Source: an uncultured Tidjanibacter sp. (GTDB lineage Bacteria > Bacteroidota > Bacteroidia > Bacteroidales > Rikenellaceae). Taken from it: a DNA stretch of 5,785 bases. The DNA lies in contig CAKUKW010000135.1 of assembly GCA_934663885.1 (NCBI GenBank), forward strand, positions 1 through 5,785, written 5' to 3'. Position numbers and translations under genes: made by a program. The notes beneath the pieces are model-generated. The model saw nothing but the letters and a program-made list of their open reading frames with translations. It was not told the origin of the DNA and made no database searches. Numbering within the stretch: position 1 is the first letter of the stretch; each line of letters begins with the position of its first letter. Below, piece after piece: positions 1 through 4,978 of the stretch.

Positions 1-798
1 GTGGGTAACGGCGAATACTTTACCGTTTCGGGCATAGTCGACTCGGGCGGCAAACTCTACACGGCACTCTGCCCGCAGGGCCTGAGCGAATACGGCGTTT
101 CGAAAGGTTATGCCGTAGACGAAAGCCTCATAGTGGACGGTTACGTCAGCCCTACACAGTATCCCGATAACGTATGGGTTGCTATCTACGACAACGTGAA
201 CTTCGAAAATCCGAAAATACTGCACGATACGCGTATAAGTTATGCAACTTCGCGCTACCGCTCGCAGTTCTACTCGACGATAGTTCCCGATGCGGACGGC
301 AACGTATACGTTTTCTCGGCCAGCAACGCCAAAACCAACGAAGGGATACAAAAAACCACCAAGCCCTCGGGTGTCATCCGTATAAAGGCCGGCACCGACG
401 AGTTCGACCAGGATTATTATTTCAACATCGAGGAAGCTTCGGGCGGCAGGCAGATGTTCAAGGTATGGCACATCTCGCAGGACTACTATCTCCTGCAGAT
501 GTACCACGACATTGAATACGAAAGCGCAGTCAACGCCGACACACGCAGGCTGGCCATATTCAAGGCGGGCGACAAAAACTTCAAATGGGTGGAGAACGGA
601 CTTCCCGAAAGGTCTGTGATAAGCAGCTTCGGCTCGTCGCCTTATTTTGAGAACGGACTGGCGTACATGCCTGTCGTCACCACCGACGGAGCACAGCCTA
701 CCGTATACATCATCGATCCTGTCAAAGCTACAGCTGCCAAGGGTGTCGCAGTAACCTCTTCCAGCATAAGCGCCATAGGAAAACTCGATAACAATTAG
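1..798 (+). CDS. DUF4374 siderophore-binding lipoprotein, XusB-like (3' part, cut by left edge)
   Basis: This is the C-terminal 265 codons of a longer gene. The frame is open to base 1, so the GTG there is most likely an internal Val codon and the N-terminus with its lipoprotein signal is outside the window. The protein consists of short beta-strand segments rich in Tyr, Asp and Gly, with blade-like phrases such as DADGNVYVFSAS, SGVIRIKAGTDEF and PTVYIIDPVKA, which suit the beta-propeller DUF4374 family. Known for the family: Bacteroides thetaiotaomicron XusB is a DUF4374 outer-membrane lipoprotein that binds ferric enterobactin-type siderophores and works with the TonB-dependent receptor XusA and the PepSY membrane protein XusC. 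The PepSY-TM gene directly downstream supports the same role here. The family call is fairly safe; the exact ligand is not visible. A plain quinoprotein-like propeller of other function is the alternative. Confidence 0.82.
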   Translation: MGNGEYFTVSGIVDSGGKLYTALCPQGLSEYGVSKGYAVDESLIVDGYVSPTQYPDNVWVAIYDNVNFENPKILHDTRISYATSRYRSQFYSTIVPDADGNVYVFSASNAKTNEGIQKTTKPSGVIRIKAGTDEFDQDYYFNIEEASGGRQMFKVWHISQDYYLLQMYHDIEYESAVNADTRRLAIFKAGDKNFKWVENGLPERSVISSFGSSPYFENGLAYMPVVTTDGAQPTVYIIDPVKATAAKGVAVTSSSISAIGKLDNN

Positions 799-809
799 GT
801 TATTTAGGG

Positions 810-849
810 TGATTTATCGCGGCCCGTTTCCACGGGCCGCGATAAATCA
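810..849 (+). terminator. Perfect 17-bp hairpin after the xusB-like gene
   Basis: Arms at 810-826 and 833-849 are exactly complementary (core cgcggcccg / cgggccgcg) around a 6-base loop tttcca. The hairpin starts 11 bases after the TAG stop. It is followed by a short A/T-rich stretch, not a clean T run, so it could be an intrinsic terminator, a 3'-end stabilising stem, or both. Because the stem is symmetric it could act on either strand. Confidence 0.7.
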
Positions 850-878
850 TAAAATAAGCGGAATGACAGGGAAAATCA

Positions 879-886
879 TATCTTTG
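879..886 (+). promoter_or_regulatory. Bacteroidetes-type -7 promoter element for the xusC-like gene
   Basis: TATCTTTG matches the Bacteroidetes primary sigma -7 consensus TAnnTTTG exactly. I see no good TTTG -33 box at the usual distance upstream, so strength is uncertain. A start around 893 would give a leader of about 105 bases before the ATG at 998. That leader holds the palindrome ACGGCCGT (904-911), two TATCCG copies (913-918 and 931-936) and a small GC stem near 960-972, but no riboswitch or Fur box that I recognise. Confidence 0.5.
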
Positions 887-997
887 TATCTATAAGAACT
901 TGAACGGCCGTCTATCCGCAGGGTGCAGGTTATCCGGACATTCAACAAATAATGACAGCGCCTGCGGGCGTAACGTTAAAAACTATCCTCGATTAAG

Positions 998-2227
998 ATG
1001 AAAAGAGCTTTCAAGAAAATACACCTTTGGTTATCGGTTCCGTTCGGGCTGATAATTACCATAATATGCCTTTCGGGGGCTTCTCTGGTATTCGAAACGG
1101 AAATATCGGAGCTGACGAACCGCAGCCTTTACTTCGTGGATAAGGCCGGGGAAGATCCGATACCCGCGGAAGAGCTTCTTGCAATGGTCTCCGTAACGCT
1201 TCCCGACAGCGTTTCTGCTACCGGGATAAATATATTTTCAGATCCACGCAGGGCCTACCAGGTCACCCTTTCGCAGCCCCGCAGGGCATCGGTGTATGTC
1301 GACCAGTATACCGGCGAAGTTAAAGGGCAGTATAATCGCGGCGGTTTCTTTACTTTCATGCTCCGGGCACACAGATGGCTGCTGGACAGCATGAAACCGG
1401 GAGAAGGCGTATTCGTAGGCAAACTCATAGTGGGAATCAGTACGCTCGCTTTCGTCCTCGTCCTGATTACGGGAATCGTTATTTGGATTCCGAAAACGGT
1501 CAAGGCCCTTAAACACAGGCTCCAGATATCGACACATAAAGGCTGGAAAAGGTTCTGGTACGACCTGCACGTCACGGGCGGCATATATGCCGTGGTGTTC
1601 CTTCTGGCGATGGCCCTTACCGGACTGACATGGTCGTTCCCGTGGTACCGCACCGGTTTCTATAAAGTTTTCGGGGCCACGACGCAGCAGCAATCCCTGG
1701 GACGGCAGGGAGGAGAGGGAAACACTGGCCAAGGCGGAAATACGGCCAAGGCGGGACAGCAGCAGGCAGGCGGCCGACAGGGGCAACCGGGTGGGGAGAG
1801 CGGAAAGCAGGGTACCGGAAAGATACTACCGGAAAGTCCTTTCGCACACTGGCAGCAGGTTTACGAAGAGATCGCAGTCCAGAATCCAGATTATAACAGG
1901 ATCTCCGTTTCGGCGGGCTCCGCAAACGTGTCTTACAGCCGCTGGGGTAACCAGCGCGCTTCCGACCGTTATACTTTCGACAAGGCCACCGGCACTATTA
2001 CCGGCGCCTCTTTATATAAAGATCAGGAGAGATCCGGAAAACTCCGCGGATGGATATATTCAGTTCATGTGGGTAGCTGGGGCGGCCTGTTCTCGAAAAT
2101 ACTGACTTTCCTTGCGGCATTCATCGGCGGAACGCTTCCCCTCACGGGATATTACCTTTGGATCAGGAAAATGATGAACAGGCGCAAGGTCGCCAAAACA
2201 TTACAGGCGGCGGGCACACCTATGTAG
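998..2227 (+). CDS. PepSY-TM inner-membrane protein, XusC-like probable ferric-siderophore reductase
   Basis: The 409-residue protein has four predicted membrane helices at about residues 11-33, 140-164, 190-213 and 365-388, with two periplasmic loops between helices 1-2 and 3-4. The opening IHLWLSVPFGLI and the later LRAHRWLL, DLHVTGGIYA and YSVHVGSWGG segments are typical of the PepSY-associated TM family (PiuB/FoxB/FpvG/XusC relatives). They place His9, His125, His191 and His357 near helix ends, as expected for b-heme ligands. Known for the family: such proteins reduce ferric siderophores or take part in iron release at the inner membrane. Loop 1 carries a PepSY-like stretch around residues 55-110. 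Loop 2 contains a Gly/Gln-rich insert at about 229-275 that looks disordered. The ATG at 998 fits because the conserved His motif begins at residue 8. The XusB-like gene upstream supports siderophore-iron uptake; the reaction itself is inferred. Confidence 0.9.
   Translation: MKRAFKKIHLWLSVPFGLIITIICLSGASLVFETEISELTNRSLYFVDKAGEDPIPAEELLAMVSVTLPDSVSATGINIFSDPRRAYQVTLSQPRRASVYVDQYTGEVKGQYNRGGFFTFMLRAHRWLLDSMKPGEGVFVGKLIVGISTLAFVLVLITGIVIWIPKTVKALKHRLQISTHKGWKRFWYDLHVTGGIYAVVFLLAMALTGLTWSFPWYRTGFYKVFGATTQQQSLGRQGGEGNTGQGGNTAKAGQQQAGGRQGQPGGESGKQGTGKILPESPFAHWQQVYEEIAVQNPDYNRISVSAGSANVSYSRWGNQRASDRYTFDKATGTITGASLYKDQERSGKLRGWIYSVHVGSWGGLFSKILTFLAAFIGGTLPLTGYYLWIRKMMNRRKVAKTLQAAGTPM
1682..1822 (+). 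other. Gly/Gln-rich low-complexity insert in the PepSY-TM gene
   Basis: Codons 229-275 encode almost only Gly, Gln, Ala, Arg, Lys, Ser and Thr, in loose repeats such as RQGGEGNTGQGGN, QQQAGGRQGQPGG and SGKQGTGK. The DNA is correspondingly rich in ggc, cag and gga triplets. It lies just after membrane helix 3, at the membrane-proximal start of the second periplasmic loop, and reads as a flexible positively charged linker. No exact tandem unit is evident. Confidence 0.75.
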
Positions 2228-2250
2228 TTTTTCGCAATTAAGAACTACAT
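2222..2250 (+). terminator. Weak A/T-rich hairpin overlapping the xusC-like stop codon
   Basis: atgtagtt at 2222-2229 pairs exactly with aactacat at 2243-2250. The stem can extend inward by U-G and two U-A pairs to about 11 bp around loop 2233-2239. It covers the TAG stop (2225-2227). No T run follows beyond ttct, and GC content is low, so termination would be weak; a chance palindrome is possible. Confidence 0.3.
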
Positions 2251-2343
2251 TTCTACCGTAACCAGATACAGGTAACCTTATTCGGGTATAGCGGCTTTAT
2301 CATTTAACCTTTTTTAGGTATTTCAAGGGTGCAGTCGGGGAAT

Positions 2344-2351
2344 TACCTTTG
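2344..2351 (+). promoter_or_regulatory. Possible Bacteroidetes -7 promoter box inside the intergenic region
   Basis: TACCTTTG is a perfect TAnnTTTG match. No clear TTTG stands at the -33 distance. Transcription would start near 2358 and meet the hairpin at 2384-2415 within about 30 bases, giving either a very short RNA or an attenuated leader for the hemerythrin operon. Confidence 0.35.
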
Positions 2352-2383
2352 TACCGTAAGCCGTATGTAATTATGTAATTGTA

Positions 2384-2415
2384 AAAGGCCCCGGTCCTGT
2401 AAAGGCCGGGTCTTT
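2384..2415 (+). terminator. Bulged GC hairpin with GUAA tetraloop, terminator-like
   Basis: The left arm 2384-2398 pairs with the right arm 2403-2415 through about 13 base pairs: aaagg/tcttt at the base, c-g pairs and ccgg/ccgg in the middle, cct/agg at the tip. Single C and T bulges interrupt it, and a GTAA loop at 2399-2402 closes it. An A run precedes the stem and a T-rich stretch (tcttt, then gcaattta) ends it, as in an intrinsic terminator. It may end the xusC-like transcript about 160 bases after the stop, or a short RNA from the 2344 promoter box. Confidence 0.5.
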
Positions 2416-2574
2416 GCAATTTATGGCAGCCGGGCAGGAACAGGAAAATGATGTAATTCACAGTATGAGGCGGGAAGAGGCCGGAAATCATAAAAACCTC
2501 TCCTGTTAACCACGGAACGGCCGACGCCTGTCTGCGATCCGCAATATATACTGCAATGCAATCGTAAAAAGTGT

Positions 2575-2582
2575 TATTTTTG
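2575..2582 (+). promoter_or_regulatory. -7 promoter element for the hemerythrin-luxR operon
   Basis: TATTTTTG fits TAnnTTTG exactly and lies 15 bases before the ATG at 2598. The predicted start near 2589 leaves a leader of only about 9 bases, which is short. The in-frame ATG at 2607 would give a somewhat longer leader. The -33 region (around 2552) shows no clear TTTG. I recognise no HcpR, Fur or NsrR site. Confidence 0.45.
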
Positions 2583-2597
2583 TAATCTGATACAGAT

Positions 2598-3293
2598 ATG
2601 AAAACGATGGGAAAGCAGAAAAAATACAGGACTTCAGATAAAATGAGTGACCTGGTAACGGAAAATTACCGGGTGTTGCTGGCCATGAGCCGTTTCGGCA
2701 TAGGGCTTGGGTTCGGCGATAAAACCATAGGGGAGGTTTGCACGGAAAACGGCGTTGATACGGGAACATTTCTCGCGGTGGCGGACATGATGCTGGGCGG
2801 CGATGCCGAAGAGTACACCGTATCCCCGGAATCCCTCGTCATGTACCTGCACAACTCACACGATTATTTCCTCGATTTCAGGCTGCCCAAGATACGACGC
2901 GACCTTGTCGGAATACTCGGACATCCTCAGGACGACCTGACAAAAGCCGTAGTGAATTACTTCGACGGGTACGCCGCGGAAGTCCGCAAACATATGATGT
3001 ATGAAGAGGAAACGGTCTTTCCGTACGTGAGGTCGCTGCTGAAAGGTGAGCGCAACGGCAAATACAGCATAAGCGTGTTCCAGAAACATCACGACCAGGT
3101 CGAAGAGCGGTTACGGGAGTTCAAGCAGATACTCATAAAGTATTACCCCTCGAAGAGTACCAATGAATTAAACAGCCTCCTGTTCGACATATTCAACTGC
3201 GAATACGACCTACGTTCGCACAACGAGATAGAAGACCTCCTGTTCGTACCGGTGATCCTGGGGCTCGAACAGAAAACACCCGCCCGCAAATGA
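2598..3293 (+). CDS. Hemerythrin (HHE) domain protein related to RIC/ScdA/YtfE
   Basis: The 231-residue protein is predicted to be cytoplasmic, with no signal peptide or membrane segment, and is close in size to E. coli YtfE (about 220). Residues 16-66 resemble the ScdA_N/DUF542 domain (SDLVTENYRVLLAMSRFGI..., then TIGEVCTENGVD), but the family's GIDFCCGG core reads GIGLGFGD, so both cysteines are missing. Residues 80-222 form a four-helix HHE domain with di-iron ligands in order: His85/His88 (YLHNSHDY), His132 and Glu136 (KHMMYEEE), His164/165 (QKHHDQ), His208 and Glu212 (SHNEIEDLLF). The spacing parallels YtfE. Known for the family: RIC proteins help repair iron-sulfur clusters after NO or oxidative stress; other HHE proteins sense or bind O2 or NO. 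The stop overlaps the start of the luxR-type gene (ATGA), so the two are co-translated. A sensory rather than repair role is my inference. ATG 2607 is an alternative start. Confidence 0.9.
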   Translation: MKTMGKQKKYRTSDKMSDLVTENYRVLLAMSRFGIGLGFGDKTIGEVCTENGVDTGTFLAVADMMLGGDAEEYTVSPESLVMYLHNSHDYFLDFRLPKIRRDLVGILGHPQDDLTKAVVNYFDGYAAEVRKHMMYEEETVFPYVRSLLKGERNGKYSISVFQKHHDQVEERLREFKQILIKYYPSKSTNELNSLLFDIFNCEYDLRSHNEIEDLLFVPVILGLEQKTPARK

Positions 3294-3889
3294 GCAAACG
3301 GATAAAAATAACCATAGCCGAACCGTCAGAGATAATACGCCGCGGACTTTATTCCGTCCTGAGGGAAACGGGGCCTTCGGAAGTCGAGGTATACGAAATC
3401 TCCGATATGGAGCAACTTATAAATTCACTCAACTACCAACGGCCGGATATCCTTGTAGCAAACATTTCCATCGTTGGCATTTTCTCACCCCAGAAGATGA
3501 GGAAAGAGCTCGGAAATGCCGGCATCAAGCTCATCGGACTGCAGACGACACTGGCCGACCCGTCGGTACTACGTAATTATGACGAAATAATTTCTATTCA
3601 CGAAAGCCCGGAGCAGATCAAGGACAAACTCATACGGATTGCAGGCAGCGCGCAGAGCGAAAGGAAGCAGGAATCACTCAGCCAGCGAGAAAAAGAAGTT
3701 ATCGCATACGTAGTCAACGGACTAACAAACAAACAGATAGCCGAAAAACTATGTCTTTCCACCCATACGGTCATAACCCACAGGCGCAACATTTCCGCCA
3801 AACTCGACATACACAGCACGGCCGGACTAACGATCTATGCAATAGTCAACAAACTTGTCGAGCTCAATGATATCAGCCAGGGCGAATAA
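3290..3889 (+). CDS. LuxR/NarL-type response-regulator-like protein with degenerate receiver
   Basis: The protein has 199 residues. Residues 5-118 follow the receiver pattern (KITIAEPSEIIRRGLYSVL, then RPDILVANISIVG), but the acidic pair is Glu11-Pro12 and the phospho-acceptor position is Asn58 (VANIS for the usual llDi). No clear switch Thr/Ser or conserved Lys is visible. Residues 128-190 are a canonical GerE/LuxR helix-turn-helix: LSQREKEVIAYVVNGLTNKQIAEKLCLSTHTVITHRRNI is the DNA-binding core, cited here only to show the family. The protein should therefore bind DNA, but it probably is not switched by phosphorylation. The ATG overlaps the hemerythrin stop by 4 bases, giving tight translational coupling and a fixed partner. 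Targets are unknown; autoregulation and control of iron or nitrosative-stress genes are guesses. No histidine kinase is in the window. Confidence 0.9.
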   Translation: MSKRIKITIAEPSEIIRRGLYSVLRETGPSEVEVYEISDMEQLINSLNYQRPDILVANISIVGIFSPQKMRKELGNAGIKLIGLQTTLADPSVLRNYDEIISIHESPEQIKDKLIRIAGSAQSERKQESLSQREKEVIAYVVNGLTNKQIAEKLCLSTHTVITHRRNISAKLDIHSTAGLTIYAIVNKLVELNDISQGE

Positions 3890-3965
3890 TTCCACCATAC
3901 CGTAGTTTCCTGTTGCATAATGCCGTGAGCAAATTTTAAACAACGTCCGTTATAAAAATTTCACC

Positions 3966-3991
3966 TGCCGGACAACAAATCCGGCATGTTT
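3966..3991 (+). terminator. Intrinsic terminator of the hemerythrin-luxR operon
   Basis: tgccgga (3966-3972) pairs exactly with tccggca (3980-3986) around a 7-base A-rich loop, followed by tgttt. It lies about 77 bases after the luxR stop. The stem is short but GC-rich. The T run is modest. Confidence 0.55.
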
Positions 3992-4023
3992 CGTGTCTGT
4001 ATATTACAAAGAGGTAGAAATTA

Positions 4024-4031
4024 TATATTCG
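4024..4031 (+). promoter_or_regulatory. Weak -7 promoter-like box before the NigD-like gene
   Basis: TATATTCG differs from TAnnTTTG at one position and stands 22 bases before the ATG at 4054. The surrounding bases 3997-4040 are A/T-rich. No convincing -33 box is seen, so this is the best candidate, not a firm call. Confidence 0.3.
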
Positions 4032-4053
4032 CATTTATTAAACGGTACAGGTT

Positions 4054-4785
4054 ATGAGAAAATACATTTTATTTATTCTGGGCGCTGCAGCCGCTTTTAC
4101 AATGATTTCATGCAAAGACGATGACGGCCATTCACTGGGCACATCTTATATGAGCCTTGCCACGGTCGAGAATCCCCACGAGAAACCGACAGGCTTCGTT
4201 TTCACTACCGATGGGGGCAATTCGATGTGGGTAGCCGCCACCGGCATTCCTTCCTACGGGCCGAAAAACGATACCAGGATACTAGCGGACTATTCCATAC
4301 TTTACGACAGGCCCGAATCCGATCCGTACGATTATTATGTAAAGCTTAACGATTATTATAACGTACTTACCAAAGACGCCGTATTTATGGATGAGGAAAA
4401 CGGGGAGATAGCCAATGACCCGATATCAGTACGCAAAATATGGGTAAGCGGCGGTTTTATCAATATCGACTTCGTCCTGACGGGTAACAACAAAACCCAT
4501 TACCTGAACCTGGTGAGCAATCCGCTTGCCGATTACAGGGACGGCAAAACCCACCTCGATTTCCGGCACAATAAAAACGATGATGCCGGGCTTCTCGACC
4601 TTCGGGGCATCATTTCATTCAATCCCGATACGGTATTGGCGGAAGGGGCCGGCCTTCCACTGGATATAGTGATTCACTGGAAGGCCCCTTCCGGCGACAG
4701 TACCTACGAGGTCTCTTATGACAAAAAGACTAATGAAGAGGCCTCCTCGGACAAAGTAAATATGGGAAAGGCCGCATTCCGGTAA
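4054..4785 (+). CDS. NigD-like lipoprotein
   Basis: The 243-residue protein starts with a lipoprotein signal: MRKY, a hydrophobic stretch to residue 18, and lipobox MISC with Cys20. KDDD follows directly, matching the acidic surface-export signal of Bacteroidetes lipoproteins, so exposure on the outer face is likely. Residues 26-108 fit the NigD N-terminal OB-like domain (SLGTSYMSLATVEN, then DTRILADYSILYDR and YYVKLNDYYNVLTK). Residues 118-225 fit the C-terminal domain (NDPISVRKIWVSGGFINIDF, HYLNLV, LDFRHNKNDD, LRGIISFN). About 18 extra charged residues end the protein. The family is named after the fourth gene of the Prevotella nigrescens nigrescin locus and its function is not established; it is common in gut Bacteroidales with no bacteriocin genes nearby, as here. 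The gene stands alone between two terminators. Confidence 0.88.
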   Translation: MRKYILFILGAAAAFTMISCKDDDGHSLGTSYMSLATVENPHEKPTGFVFTTDGGNSMWVAATGIPSYGPKNDTRILADYSILYDRPESDPYDYYVKLNDYYNVLTKDAVFMDEENGEIANDPISVRKIWVSGGFINIDFVLTGNNKTHYLNLVSNPLADYRDGKTHLDFRHNKNDDAGLLDLRGIISFNPDTVLAEGAGLPLDIVIHWKAPSGDSTYEVSYDKKTNEEASSDKVNMGKAAFR

Positions 4786-4812
4786 AAAGTAAGAATCAAG
4801 TCAGAAAATGAT

Positions 4813-4848
4813 AAACGGGGGCAGGCAAAAATTCCCCGTTTTTATTTT
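4813..4848 (+). terminator. Intrinsic terminator after the NigD-like gene
   Basis: aaacgggg (4813-4820) pairs with ccccgttt (4834-4841) as an 8-bp stem with a 13-base loop, and the T-rich run tttttatttt (4839-4848) follows. This is the clearest Rho-independent terminator in the window, starting 28 bases after the TAA stop. It separates the NigD-like gene from the BACON gene. Confidence 0.85.
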
Positions 4849-4903
4849 ACCGGCATTTAAAAAGCACTTATTAATATAGTAAATACTAATAAGAATGTTT
4901 TAT

Positions 4904-4942
4904 TATTTTTGGTAATATATATATATTATTTTCTTATCTTTG
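4904..4942 (+). promoter_or_regulatory. A/T-rich promoter region with two -7 boxes before the BACON gene
   Basis: Two exact TAnnTTTG matches occur: TATTTTTG at 4904-4911 and TATCTTTG at 4935-4942. A TA-alternating tract (about 4915-4928) lies between them. The TTTG of the first (4908-4911) could also serve as the -33 box of the second, but the 23-base gap is longer than usual. From the second box the leader would be about 30 bases to the ATG at 4979. No Shine-Dalgarno sequence precedes the start (accaaatccttaccatt), as is normal for this phylum. Confidence 0.6.
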
Positions 4943-4978
4943 AATAATATATCTATTGTTAACCAAATCCTTACCATT

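Larger units (their letters stand above)
2228..2597. other. 370-base intergenic region without a convincing gene
   Basis: Neither strand has a supported coding region. The contents are a weak hairpin at its left end, a -7 promoter box at 2344-2351, a bulged GC hairpin at 2384-2415, a weak 5-bp agagg/cctct stem (2476-2480 with 2497-2501), and a second -7 box at 2575-2582 just before the hemerythrin gene. A 28-codon + strand reading frame (2423-2509) begins after the hairpin but has no family resemblance or translation signal. The minus-strand frame at 2300-2491 has no promoter or family resemblance either. Confidence 0.6.

Noticed and set aside
1..3. GTG at base 1 as a true start codon
   Set aside because: The frame is open to the window edge, there is no signal peptide after it, and DUF4374 proteins are much longer; it is most likely an internal Val.
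860..900. Fur box controlling the iron genes
   Set aside because: No stretch resembling GATAATGATAATCATTATC with acceptable symmetry was found upstream of either iron-related gene.
893..997. Riboswitch in the leader of the xusC-like gene
   Set aside because: The leader shows only a short palindrome, two TATCCG words and a tiny stem; none matches a riboswitch class I know.
2300..2491. 63-residue minus-strand frame in the intergenic region
   Set aside because: It crosses the GC hairpin, has no promoter or family resemblance, and its composition does not look like neighbouring proteins.
2423..2509. 28-codon + strand small ORF (MAAGQEQEND...)
   Set aside because: No promoter directly ahead, no family resemblance, no signal or membrane segment; such a short frame is expected by chance.
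4054..4785. Bacteriocin immunity locus because of the NigD name
   Set aside because: NigD-like proteins are widespread without bacteriocin genes, and no small toxin or exporter gene is present nearby.
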